Shown one piece after another: positions 44,348-55,977 of a stretch of DNA of 64,000 bases. The stretch is taken from contig WSUB01000205.1 in assembly GCA_019633425.1 (NCBI GenBank), positions 1 to 64,000 of the forward strand. Direction: 5' to 3'. The position numbers were made by a program, and so were the translations under genes. The DNA comes from Tulasnella sp. 424 (taxonomy: Eukaryota > Basidiomycota > Agaricomycetes > Cantharellales > Tulasnellaceae). The notes under the pieces were generated by a model that saw only the letters and a program-made list of their open reading frames with translations, made no database searches and was not told the origin of the DNA. Each line of letters begins with the position of its first letter. Positions within the stretch are counted from its first letter, which is position 1.

Positions 44348-46585
44348 ATGGCCACAAATGACTGCACTATCTCTGAAGAAGCTATCAACGCTCTTCTCCA
44401 GGAACATACTCCAATGTAGGTCACTGGGAGATAGCGGATGGTGACCACAGCATTAATGCATTAATAGCACGGACGACCCGGCGGGAGAGGAGGCTGAAAC
44501 CCAATTTCAATCCCTCCAACGGAAATTGGATGCCTTGGAATGGCAAATTAGTATCTTAAACAAGGCCAAGCAAGCGATGCTCAAGGGCAACTTTGAGTCG
44601 CGGGCTCGGACCTTCAACCTTCTTGATTGGGACCAGGGCATGATAGGGAGCATTGACAATACCGGATCGGGTTATCAAATTCCCCGGTTTCTCGATTACC
44701 GCTGGGGCCACAGCGAATTGGAAGCCATTTCTGCATATGAGTGGAATTTTGCCGTGACATTGCAACCATTCGACGTGGGAAGTAATCAAGTCGAAAGCAT
44801 CGCTGCAGGATGGCACGGTGATGATGTGGTACCGGTGTCTCAAACACTCAAGATCCTTGACTGGTGCCAAAAAACGATCGAAAGGATCGCCAGGACACTG
44901 ACTCCGGACCAAATCGAGTAGGGCACTCTCTTTTAGCTGTTGGATAATCTAATAACCGGGGCTATCGTAGGCAGACTTTCAAGCTGGGAAACCCTGATTT
45001 CGGCCCACCACAGAGCCCATTCGAGGTGGGCCGAATCATCCTCAGCAATCGGCTTCAGCAACGCATCCAGCAAGGGGAGAAACAGCTTGTTGCATTAAGA
45101 CGACGATGGAATTCCCTGCTTCCTATTGCGGGTCTTCCCGTGGAGATCCTCATTCAAGTATTGGGGTTCGTCTTGCGTGCCGAACCGCCTGAGCGGCGAG
45201 ACGAAACCTACATCCTCTGCAGAGTCCTCATGCGCATCTGTCGCGATTGGACTTGGATCATCATAAATACTCCGGGTCTCTGGAATCGCATTTCGCCATA
45301 CTCAAGCACTCTTAGGGAGGTGACAATGGCATTGGACAGGTCCAGACCCCTTCCACTCAGCCTGTGCTTCAATAGCGCACAGATGCGCGGCATCAGCTTG
45401 ACAAACTTCTTCATCCTAATCAAAGAGCACACAGGTCGTTGGAGGGTTCTCGAGCTGCATCTGATAGGCTTGGACGCTCCGATCGTGCTGAGCAATAAAC
45501 TTTGGGGCGTGTTTCCACGTCGCCTTGAAAGACTTCGAGTCTCAATGAGACTCGATGGACGGGGAACCGCGCGCCACGTTAATTTCTTCGATGGACGCTT
45601 GCCGGACTCATTAAAGCATTTCGTGCTCGCAGGCTGTCGGATGGACTCTAGCCACTGCGCCGAGCTACGAGGCCTCGCGACTCTCGAGCTTTCCCAACTG
45701 CCATCTCATCAAAGGGCGAGTGTGACAGAAATTATCCGTATACTCTCTAACTGTCCGGAACTCGAGGAGCTGGTTCTCGGTGGGGCGATTGTGTTGGATG
45801 AACAATCCGCGTTTCTCAATCCGGGATTGCCTGTACAGCTGGATCGGCTCCGTGCGATCTCCCTATCACTCGAACCAGCTCCCATGAAAGCCATCTTAAC
45901 AGCCATACAAGTTGGGAACTGCACCAAGTTTTGTATTGAAGCCATAAAACCACAACGGCCCGATTCAAGATGGACTGAATCGCTCCTCACGGACGGAATT
46001 CGGCCCTTCATCCGCGTCCTGGAGTCTGCCCTCTCCTCGGCATCAGCAATATCGATCAAAATAGACGACAATCTCATAGCACTAGCCACAGATCCTCCGG
46101 ACAGCGACTCTTTGGTCCGCTTGACGTTCCGTGGGAGGAGACTTGCTGAAGTTGGGCGGTGGATGGCCAACTCCCTGACTTTGGGTCCAGCTCCAGTTAC
46201 ACTAAACCTCGCAGCAACTGGCACAACGTGGATAGAGGCCCTTCCCCCGATGTTGTCCAACTTCAACCACATCGTCAAGCTCACCTTTGTCGGACTTAAC
46301 AGCACCTATAAACAAGCGATTGACTTCCTAGGCACCCCAATACATACAAAAGCCACCAGTCAACACGACTTCCCTGCCCCGAGACTTGCTTGTATGGATG
46401 TTATGGCCGAGTATATCTCGAATCTCATCTGTATGGCCGGGCTACGGACACCAGCAGGCGTAGCTGGTCTCGGACGTCCAGCCAGGCTGTCCAAGCTGAT
46501 ACTGCGAAGGAAACAGCGCGTATCTACGCGGAAGGACACTCTCCCCACTTTGGTTGCAGAAGAGGTGGAGTGGTTGGCCATTTAG
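44348..46585 (+). CDS. F-box protein, family B, copy B5
   Basis: Exons 44348-44415, 44468-44917 and 44971-46585 splice in frame to 710 residues. Exon 1: MATNDCTISEEAINALLQEH. Exon 2: coiled-coil-like AETQFQSLQRKLDALEWQIS, a variable linker, then TLTPDQI at a GA|GTAGGG donor. Exon 3: GPPQSPFEVGRIILSNRLQQ, the F-box (LPIAGLPVEILIQVLGFVLR, RICRDWTWIIINTPGLWNRI) and a full C-terminus ending EEVEWLAI. It is the cleanest B copy and served as the reference for spotting the stops in B2 and B4. Probably a substrate receptor of an SCF ligase; target unknown. It stands opposite in orientation to B1-B4. Confidence 0.8.
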
Positions 46586-47995
46586 GGTTGAATCTCTGGT
46601 GCTGATGATTCAATGCTGAGGCACTATATCCTATCTCGCCCTCATCTGGACTTCGTGTAATATATAATTGACGTATTTCCTCGCTTGTGTGTGTTTCAAT
46701 TCTCCGGAGCGATGTATCGATTATCATCATTTCTGGCATACTTTGACACCTCTGCCAGCGACTGGGAGTTATAGGACACGCAATTGCAACTTCGAATATA
46801 CGGGTTAAATGAGGTCTGAACTGGCGACAGTTCCTCCCGGAAGTCTCCATATGCATTCAAGAATTCCGGAGGAACCGGGTGTCGATGTCGGTCTTGTGTC
46901 AAGACTTATGGAAGAACTGTCACTGATGCTTTAGATGCCAAAGGTGCAGCAAAAGAATTAAGGGATAAGTATTACGAACATCCGGCCAGAAAAACCGGAC
47001 TGGAGTTTGACAGCGCGAGATATGGATCATGCATTTGCTGTTCCCGAAATTGGGAAGATGGTAAAAAATGTGAACATGTATGCACTGGAAAGAGAGGCTG
47101 TCGAGGTATATTCAGGATCATGAAAGGAAAGTGGATGAGACAAGCTCAAAGGCAACAATGGATCTTGAAACTCTTCTTACAAACGCCGGAATAGTGTACA
47201 GAGAATAATGCAACAATATATTTTACCCAATTTTACCACCTGTTCTACCTTTCCGGTCTACCCGGTGGCAGATAGAATATGGTTACAACCACACCTTCAG
47301 TGCAGGGGTCCCTGAACCCAATGGACTCAGAGGGTTTTTTTCTCTCCATACCAAGGACATTTGGGGCTTTAATGCACCCAGTCAAGAGGTCAAAGACCTG
47401 CAGGGGAAGAGGAAAAGAATGAGGGGGGGAAGCACAGAGGTGTAGTGATGGGGTAGCAAAGCAGTCTGTAGGGGATGTGTACAGGAGTACTCTCCCCACC
47501 ACGTCAGCAAGCGCCTTCGAGGTTGACAGATGCCGCTGGGAATAATAGTGCTTGTGGGGTCCAGGCTGCTTGGGGTTGGATGGATGAAGCGGCAGTGACG
47601 GCAGGTGGTGTAGTGATGGGATAGCAAAGCAGTCTGCAGGGGATGTGTACAGGAGTACCCTCCCCACCACATCAGCAAGCGCCTCCGAGGTTGACAGATG
47701 CCGCTGGGAATGATAGTTCTTGTGGGGGCCCAGGCTGCTTGGGCTGGATGGATGAAGCGGTGGCGATGGTGGTAGCGGCAAGGGAAGGTGGTCAAAAAAA
47801 GTGAACAGAAAAACAGAAGAACAAACAGAAGCAAATGTTGAAGCTGGACTCGGAAACATTGCCTGAAAGCGCCACACGAAAAGCATTGCCTTCAGGGCAG
47901 TCCTGCCCACAGCACCCAAGTGATCAAAATGAATACCAAGCTGGATTAGAAGCATTTGGCCAGCTAGCAACCACTCGCACCAAGCAAAGAGACCA
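46586..47995. other. Spacer between B5 and B6 with dispersed and tandem repeats
   Basis: 46586-46640 is the short conserved 3' flank of B5. 46640-47090 shows nothing I can assign. 47098-47290 matches 53733-53910 (AGGAAAGTGGA...AAGCTCAA...GGCAACAA, CTTCTTACAAACGCCGGAATAG, CCACCTGTTCTAC, ACCCGGTGG), so it is a dispersed repeat. Its end (GCCTGAAAGCGCCACACGAA) lies at 47870-47890, so the 47300-47870 segment is an insertion relative to the 53.9 kb copy. Confidence 0.6.
47441..47776. repeat. Two tandem 168 bp units
   Basis: TGTAGTGATGGG(G/A)TAGCAAAGCAGTCTG begins at 47441 and again at 47609. Each unit runs through CACCAC(G/A)TCAGCAAGCGCC and TGACAGATGCCGCTGGGAAT to TGGATGGATGAAGCGG. The units differ at scattered bases. 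The - strand open frame across them is a product of the repeat and not a recognised protein. Confidence 0.85.
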
Positions 47996-50097
47996 ATGGC
48001 CACAAATGACTCCTTTGTCCCTGAAGAAGCTATCGACACTCTTCTCCAGGAGCACGCTCATGCAATGTGAGTCACTAAAAGACAATGGACGGTGACCACG
48101 ATGCTGATGCTTTGATAGTATGGGCAAGCGAGGAGGGGAGGGGGTTGAGACCCAATTCCAATCCCTGGAACAGAAATTGGACGCTTTGGAATTGCAACTT
48201 ACAATCTTAAATGAGGCAAAGCAAGCAACGCGCAAGGGCTGCTTCAGTTCGCGGGCCAGACTTTTGACCTTCTTGATGGGGACCTGGGCCTGACGGGGAG
48301 CATTGGAGACAATACCGGATTGGACTATACAATTCCCTGGTTCCTCAATTACGGCTCAGGCTGGGCCAGAGCGAATTGGAAATCATGTCCGCATACAAGC
48401 AGAACTTTGCCGTGATATTGCAGGCACCCGGCCCATTTGATTTGAGAAGTAATGAAGTCGAAAGTATCGTTGCAGAATGCCACGGCGATCACGTGGTGCC
48501 GGTGCCTCAAGCGCTCAAGATCTTTGACTGGTGCCGAATAACAATCGAGAGGATCGCCACGACACTGACTCTGGACCAAATCGAGTAGGGCATTCTCTCT
48601 TTAGTTGTTGGATATCTCATAACCCGGGCTATCGTAGACAGACTTTCAAGATGGGAAACCGAGATTTTAGCCCACCACGAAACCCAATCGAGGTGGGCCA
48701 AATTATCCCCAGCGATCGGCTTCAACAACGCATCCAGCCATTGAGGAAACCGCTTGTTGCATTAAGCCGACAACGAAATTCTTTGCTTCCTATCGCTCGT
48801 CTTCCCTCGGAGATCCTTATCCAACTATTCGACTTCGTCTTGCGTGACGGACCGCCTGAGCGGCGAGACGAAACCTACATCCTCTGCACAGTACTTACGC
48901 GCATCTGTCGCGACCGGACTAGGATCATCCGAAATGCGCCGGGTCTCTGGAACCGCATCTCGCCTTACTCAAGCTCTGTCAAGAAGGTGACGACGGCATT
49001 GGACAGGTCCAGACCCCTTCCACTCAGTCTGTGGTTCAAAAGCGCACAGATGCACGGAATCAGGTCGAAAGACATTTCTCGGCCTGATCACAAAGCAAGC
49101 AGATTGTTGGAGGGTTCTCGACCTGCATCGGGTGGGCTGGGACGCGCTGAGAGTCCTTGCGAGGGTGTCTCCACCCCGTCTCCGAAGACTTCGATTCTCA
49201 ATACAACTCGAGGGGCTGAGAGTCGAGCACTATCAATCCCGGGTTGATCTTTTTGGTGGAAACTTGCCGGACTCACTAAAGCATTTCGGGCTCGTGGGCT
49301 GTCGGATGGAATCCAGCCACTGCGCCGAACTACGAGGCCTCGCGACTCTCGAGCTTTCCCAACTGCCATCCGATGAGCAAGTGGGCGTCACGTAGATTAT
49401 CCGTATACTCTCTAACTGTCTAGAGCTTGAGGAGCTGGTTCTTGGTGGGGTATCATGTTGGACGGACAATCCGCGCTTCTCAATTCAGGACCACCTGTGC
49501 GGTTGGATCGGCTTCGCGAGATCTCTCTATCACTCGAACCAGCTCCCATAAATGCCAGATTCAGGGTCATAAAAGCTGGAAACTTCACCAAGTTCTGTAT
49601 TGAAGCCATACAACCACAATGGCTCGGGCGGGCCGCGATTCGGTATGGACTGAATCGCTCCGCATAGACCGGATTCAACTATTCATCCGCGTTCTGGAGT
49701 CTGTCCTCTCCTCGGCATCAGCAATATCGATCAAAATAGGCACCGAACTCATAGAACTGGCCAAAGATCCCCCGGACAGCAACTCTTTCGTCTGCTTGAC
49801 GTTCCGTGGGAGGAGACTTGCCGAAGTCGGGGGGTGGATGGCCAACTCCCTAACTTTGGGTCCAGCTCCAGTTACACTAAACCTCGCAGCGACTAGCATG
49901 ACATGGATGGAGACCCTTCCCTTGATGTTACCCAGCTTCAACCAGATCATCAAGCTCACCTTTGTCGGACGTAACAGCACCTATCAACAAGCTATCGACT
50001 TCCTAGGCACCCCAATACAGGCAAAAACCACCATGAAATTACAGAACGCCTTCTCTCCGCTTTGCCCATAGGAGAGGTGGAGTGGTCAATCGTTTAG
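47996..50097 (+). pseudogene. Family B F-box pseudogene B6 (several frameshifts, internal deletion)
   Basis: Exon 1 (47996-48066, MATNDSFVPEEAIDTLLQEH) and the start of exon 2 (VETQFQSLEQKLDALELQL) are normal. Exon 2 then shifts frame at about 48250. Exon 3 keeps the F-box (LPIARLPSEILIQLFDFVLR) but is broken by a frameshift near 49080, a stop near 49393, and further shifts near 49455 and 49640. About 60 codons are deleted before the last segment (ITERLLSALPIGEVEW, ending at 50097). It is most like B5, which it follows in tandem. No functional protein is expected, although an F-box fragment could be. Confidence 0.85.
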
Positions 50098-50404
50098 GGA
50101 TAGATTTCTGGTGCTGATGATTAATTGTCAAAGTATCGTGATGCCACTCTCCCCGTGATCTTGACTCGGTTGAATGGGAATTTGACGTATTTGTTGTATT
50201 GTCCAAATTGCGGGTGTCTAAATACTTTCGCCCGACGGGTTGATTATCGTCGTTTCTGATATATGTTGATACCTTCGCCAACGAGGGAAGGCAAAGAGAA
50301 CGCAATCGCGGCTTCAAATCGAAGGGTTAAACAAATTCTTTGACTGGCCGACAATTCCTCTCAGGAGTTTCTATTCGCCTCACGCCCTCCAATAAATAAG
50401 CAAG
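50098..50404. other. Convergent spacer between B6 and A4
   Basis: It is the reverse-complement counterpart of the A3-B1 spacer (10642-11019): ATTTCTGGTGCTGATGATTA after the stop, GAATGGGAATTTGACGTATTTGTT, GGTTGATTATCGTCGTTTC, and GGCTTCAAATCGAAGGGTTAAAC. No gene. Confidence 0.7.
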
Positions 50405-53128
50405 TTACAAGTCGAAATAATGGTGTGATACTAAGACGTCAATCCGTGTCGCTGTCGGGGAGGCTTTGTTCTTGTCAGGAACGTGCGTCTGGGGGAGGTT
50501 TTGCCCACTCACCTGCCCTCGGTAACAAGACATGGTTCGTATTCTGGGCCTGACACGGCGTCCATTGAGCTGTATACTTTTCCCGCTCAGGGACATTGCG
50601 TAGTTATTCCACTGAGATGCCGGAGTACTTTCATGTTCCTTCTCATGCTCATCTAAAGCAACTCGGTCTTCGGGAGATAAAAGCGTCCAACTTTTCCAAG
50701 GTGATGATTTCCAATGAAAACCGACATGCTTAATCTGTATACGGTGAAAGAACGTGCGAGGATTAGCAAACCAGAAACTGACAAGACTTTCGCAACCTAC
50801 ACAATTTCGCCAATTGCGAGCAACCATCTCGCCGCGAAGTTTCACCAGGGAACAGTCATCGCAGTAGAACCTGGCGTCGAGGTCGTCCATGTCCGTTATG
50901 GTGGCGGTATTCGGATCCAAGCCCACTGCTTTCACGAGTAGCTCCGCATGACCGACCAAGCCACCCACCACACGGGTGCACTGCATCTCCTCGAAAGAGC
51001 TTGTGGGCTTTCGTGGTGGAGTATGGTACACTTTCTTTGTGAAATGGTCTCCGATTGTGTCCATCCAATGGACTGTATCTTCGTCGTGCGCAAGTGAGTG
51101 CCCGTAACCGCAAGTGGAGAAAATGGATGTCGCTAGTGAGAGAATGCCGTGCTCCTCTGCTGCCTCAGGATCGGTATCTGCTTCGGGTTCTGGTTGGCCT
51201 GCTAGCACCAATCTTGTGAGTTCGAGTTTTCGTTCCTTCCTCCATTTCTCCAAATGATTCGGAAGATCACTGAAAACATGGTCAAAGATGCTCGGGGAGA
51301 CGTCGGTCCCTTCCACTTCGATGACCTCTTTGACGCTTTCGATTTTCATAAGAAAAGTGGCAGAAGGCATTAGCGTGTCGAGGACGGCATTGTAAGATGA
51401 TTTGAAGCTGGAATATCTTTGACAGAAGACCGTCCTTCGAGTCCTTCTGACGGGATCTTCTTCTCCCTCGGTCCTAATCCGGTTTTGTTCATCGACTAGC
51501 CTTTCAGCCAGGGGCTGTATTCGCTTCCAAGCTATCATAGAGCGCAACCGTGGTCGATATAAGCGTTGGAATCTTGGGCAAAGCCTGTTCTTGGACGGAC
51601 GTACCCGCTGGTGTGAGAGGCTGCGCGGTCAGAAACAGGTTTGGAATTGCTGAATAAGCATAGGAAGCTTGTCGTGCGTCACGTAAATCATGCCCCAACT
51701 CGACCAGTTTTGAAATAACCCTTCGATTCGATGTCATGGATTTAGTTTGGACCCTCAGGGTGAGTCTCGGTACGTACTCTTCTCTCCTCTTTTCCCTCAT
51801 CTCATTTGCGATTCGCCGCTCTGCTTGGTCTCTCTCTCTCGCCCATTTCATTAGGATACTGGCTGAATCAATCTTTTCGCCGATTTCGGATTTGGTTTTT
51901 TCGACGAACTTTTCGAAATCGGTGCGGGAGCCTTCGACTCTGGCCTCGAAACGAAGTTGATGGTGTTCCACGATTTCTGACATCTGGCGAACGACTTCCG
52001 AGAGGTAATAGTCCTCGTATGGATCCTAAAGGGTTGGGTGTTATTATCGGCTGGGTAAAATACTATAAGGTCAGGGGAAAAGACCCTCACCGGACGTCTT
52101 CGTGACCGACTCCACACTTCATGCCAATTGTTCGAGATATCGATGAGGAGAGACGGAAACAAAGGAAAATTGAAGAGCAAATTTACGTACTAGACTCTCC
52201 AGGAAGGAGTTCAAGGACAGTGCGGAAGTCGTCCAAATACGCATACTCCTTAGCTGCGGCTCTACCCGAAATGGTGCTATGAAGTGATTGCGATGGTGAG
52301 GAATGATGCAGGGTACAAGGCAGCTTTTTCAGCTCACTTGGCTTGAAAACACACTTTGCAGGCTCTGAGACGCAGAATCCACCAGACATTTGGGAATCCT
52401 GTGAGTGGTTTGCTGCATACCTAGAGATGAACCATGTTAAGCGTCAAGCGAATAAGTGGAGAGAGGCAGAAGGAAATTGGGTGGAGATTTATACATACCG
52501 TACATTCCCTTGTGAAAAGCAAAACGGCTAATTGCGGCTCGCTCAGGTCTTTTGGACATGTTGGGACAGGCGGTTCCGCGGCAGCTCGCGCGGTCTTCCA
52601 AGCACCACGAGAGCGCTAGTAATTAGAAACGGATAATTTAACACCTCGTATACATGTAGGTCCCTGGAGCGCGTTGTTTACCTTGGACATGAGATGATTT
52701 CGTAGCGCCTTATTTGTTCTTGCGAGATGAAGGAGGTCCAGTGGTGTGAGGTAGCCGAGTATCTGTCACTCATGGAGTGTGTAGAGTACGAATACAACTT
52801 AAATACTAATTACTTACCTCGTATACCACGTCGAGAGGTAGCGAATTAAACCGGTCTTCCTTGAGACGATTCCTAGATTTCCCGCTGGTCCGAGCGCTGC
52901 GAGCGGTTTTCGCTCTTTTCCTCTTCGGCTTGGATTGAGCTAACGGACAAGTCAGAGAGATTCGACTTCAGCAAAAGGTAATAGCAGCTAGGCGAAGAAG
53001 ACATACTAACACTCATCGTCAAATGAGCCACTGGTGCCAACTCCATTTCCCAGCCGATCCGAGCCTTCCACATTTTCGTCGCCCGGTTCCTTGTAATCAG
53101 TGAGTGTTTTTGACCTGGTGACGACCAT
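50405..53128 (-). CDS. F-box protein, family A, copy A4
   Basis: The start is at 53128 (MVVTRSKTLTDYKEPGDENV) and the stop at 50405. It has the same plan as A3: N-terminal exon to a GAGT|GTTAGT donor, NLS-like KPKRKRAKTARSARTSGKSR, F-box FNSLPLDVVYE plus ILGYLTPLDLLHLARTNKAL, and Cys-pair module. The helical exon is SEIVEHHQLRFEARVEGSRT...YVP, the middle exon RRVISKLVELGHDLRDARQA, and the long exon carries SYNAVLDTLMPSATFLMKIE, GILSLATSIFSTCGYGHS, FYCDDCSLVKLRGEMVARNW and KHVGFHWKSSPWKSW. The GAGTAC|GTACCG donor is intact. It is nearly a mirror copy of A3 and appears functional. Probable SCF substrate receptor. Confidence 0.75.
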
Positions 53129-54019
53129 GGTTATTGGGAGGCCTCAGGTGTAACGATGAAGGAGGTGTCGTCGCTGAGATGGCTTGATGGAACGGTGGGT
53201 TGGAACGTTCAATTGTAAATGTGATCACGTGACGGGTCACGGAGCCGATTGATGGGATGCCCGAAACAGCGCAGGCGGTGTGGTGAGTCATTGCGGGTGA
53301 ATTTCACTTTCGAAGAGGATCCTCCAGGGCCTACCCGACCAACGCGGCAGCTGATTGGCAGCTTTGGGAATAAGGCAGACTTTGCTGTCGAGAAACGATG
53401 GAATCTCAGCACACGAACAGCCGACCTCTTCTGTATTCAGTTCCGAACTCCTCGAAATCTTCAGGCAGGTGAGAAGCGCGTACCCAAGCGTCGCTGACAA
53501 AGTCGGCTGGCGGGATTCAACTCGAATACATATCTTGTGGTCTGCGTTGGTGAAATATATTCAGGTTTATCAACGCTAATTCTAAACTATATATCTCCAA
53601 ATAGATCTATTCAGTATTGCTCCTTTTGCTCACACTCCGTCAGGATTGGGCTCAGAAGGGGTTTCTTGGCATGGGGAGAAAAAATATATTCGGGTCTCGA
53701 TTTTTTGAACAAACAGAGCTTCATAACGAAAGAGGTATATTCATTGGAGAATCGAAGGAAAGTGGACGAGAGAAGCTCAACGGCAACGAGGGGCTTCTTA
53801 CAAACGCCGGAATAGCTTAGAGAGATGGAATTACCCGAAAATATATTCTACCACCTGTTCTACATACCTTTCTGGCCCATAGTACCCGGTGGTGGATAGA
53901 ATTTTCACGGTTTCAATTCTACCGGCAACACTCATTTGCCTGAAAGCACCACACGAAGGACCCCTAGATGACCACTTTGCACTACAACTTTCTAAATCCA
54001 TTTCGAACCCGCAATGTCT
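53129..54019. other. Spacer between A4 and UBA3 with repeat remnants
   Basis: 53129-53480 is the family A upstream block in inverse orientation (GGAACTGAATACAGAAG type). 53733-53960 is the dispersed repeat shared with 47098-47290 and 47870-47890. No gene is supported. Confidence 0.6.
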
Positions 54020-55745
54020 TTACACATACGCCAAACGCAAAGTCAAAGTGAAAGGCAACGTAGACGCAGTGACGGTCACCTCCCCTCCTTCAGGTATCAA
54101 CTCGTGAACCTTCTTCTCCAAGTTCGGTCGGGTTGATTCCTCCAATTGTGGTGGCGCTTGGAAGTAAATCGGTTTCGTACCGAGTGAGAGAGAGGGTTTC
54201 TTGATTTGTCTGCGTTCGTGAATCGGGATTTTGTCAGCAAATACCTCTGGTAAGAGAGCGAGTCTGTAACGCACATCTTCTGGTTCTCCGTTAACCATTC
54301 AATAAGTCTCTCGATCGTCCACTCTTTCCCGACTTCCACGTCCATCGTCTCTCCACCACAAACTGGACAGTCTGGTTTCTTCTCATGCTCAAAGGTGTAG
54401 CTATAGACTCCATCGGTCCCAATCAACATCCAGTAGTTGTTCAAGAACGGTGCTGCGGTAGTAGCAATCTTGAACGCCTCGTTGCAGCATGACGCAGCGA
54501 TAATTGCGTTGGTCGAAGCGATAGCTGGAATGATGTTCTTGACAACGCCTTGGGTTAGCTGCCAAGTGACACCTTCAATCTTGAACTCTTTCGCTCGTTT
54601 GGAAGCGACCTTGTACAGCCAACTGATATGTTCTGGATCGTCCGTATCCATCTTCTTATCTAGACAGCCCCAGCAACTCATCACTTTTCGTCATTCTCTT
54701 GGAGAAAATGCTTGACCGTACCTCCATGAACCTTTGGCCACTCCAACACGCTTGCCCATTCGATACAGTGTTCAGGTAACCGGGGTGTGTTGGCAATCGT
54801 GCAAATAGGGAATGCGGTTGGTTTGTTGAGCATGTCGAGGGAACATTCGTAGCATGATGAGATGGTTGGGAAGATCACTCTCGATTGACCTTTGAAACCT
54901 GTCAAAGCCCGGACAAGTTAGAAATGAGGCAAACTTGGGGTATTCAAACGCACCCTCAGTTCCGCCATCAATCAAGGGCTTGAGGCTTTCGGGGTTCTCT
55001 GGGTCAACGAGGTTCACCAACGTAGCATTGATCCATCGTCGAGCTTCTACAGAGTCTAATCCACAGATGACAATGTTGAATTGCAAGTAATAATCGTCAT
55101 CTTTGTCTTGGATCTTGCCATAGTATCTGAGGGTGCCCACGAGCAAGGATTCGTCAGCATGTTCTTGATCTTCCACTAACTTACAATGGACGTTCGACTC
55201 ACGGTGTAACTTTCACTCCTGGTACTCTCTTCATGATAAACTCGGCGGCAACAGTCGCTTTAGGTTGTCCAACGTCCTTCGGTCTAGACGCGTTCGCCCC
55301 GAGGGTGTTGTCAGCAAACCGGGTCCAAACGAGGTCTCGGAACCCTTCCAGACCACATACCTAAACAGGAACTGCCGATTTAGATTACTGATATCAATCG
55401 TATCCATATCAATAACGTGGATGTCCTTGAATCCCATGAGCGCCAAATTGGCTAGGATCTCACAGCCGAGGCCTCCTGCACCGATGACAAGGATCTTGCA
55501 TTGCTCTCTCAGGAAGCTCTTGACCTGTTCACGTATAACCACAGGTCATTGCTACTTAGTCTAGCTCCTTGATGCTTCAGTGGTGGTGATATTTTACGTA
55601 CTGGTTCGCCCGCAGAGAACGCCTCATCCGTCCTGGGACCGGGTCTATCGAGAATTTGGTCCACATAGTAGTATTGGTCTGGGTTCTGTGGGCCCGATGA
55701 TGATGGACCGCTTGCTGCTGGTGGAGCTTCGACAGCGACTGACAT
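54020..55745 (-). CDS. UBA3: NEDD8-activating enzyme E1 catalytic subunit
   Basis: Seven exons, 55602-55745, 55361-55524, 55203-55283, 54954-55126, 54722-54898, 54275-54659 and 54020-54209, give 437 residues in frame. It adenylates NEDD8/Rub1 with an APPBP1/ULA1 partner and passes it to UBC12, for cullin modification. ATP-binding motif: [20 protein letters not shown] with [17 protein letters not shown]. Crossover: [22 protein letters not shown] follows. The catalytic cysteine lies in [21 protein letters not shown] zinc-type CxxC pair is completed by CPVCGG, and the C-terminus is the ubiquitin-fold domain. The start is the first ATG ([10 protein letters not shown]); the upstream open frame has only a GTG. 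Length is close to the family's ~430-460. Confidence 0.93.
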
Positions 55746-55977
55746 TGGCTCTTGTAATAGTGGTGAAGTAAGGCGGGTGAGTGGTTGTAATTGTAATTGG
55801 GACCGTTCTAGGGAACGCGTGACTGTCACACAGTGGGTGACGTTCCTCTTGCCCCATTGCGGCAGCGCGACGATTCACAACGCAGGCATCAAATGGTCGA
55901 CGAATCCCCCAAGTTGGGCTTTAAGATCTTTCAAGTTTCAATTTTTCTACCTATACTATAGTTAGCGCAACGCTTCA

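Larger units (their letters stand above)
50098..53450. repeat. Right arm of the large inverted duplication (partner about 7700-11019)
   Basis: It contains, read on the - strand, the family A upstream block (near 53420-53450), A4, and the spacer found after A3. The gene next to it, B6, is however closer to B5 than to B1, so the arms have exchanged or replaced their B partners. Confidence 0.65.

Noticed and set aside
47245..48039. 264-codon - strand frame across the 168 bp repeats
   Set aside because: Its repeated His/Pro/Ser blocks come from the tandem repeat, it overlaps B6 exon 1 on the other strand, and it lacks any known domain.
44348..55745. Functional linkage between the F-box cluster and UBA3 because both serve SCF ligases
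   Set aside because: Neighbouring housekeeping genes (ASK1, VPS29, MEF1) have no such link; co-location is most simply chance synteny.
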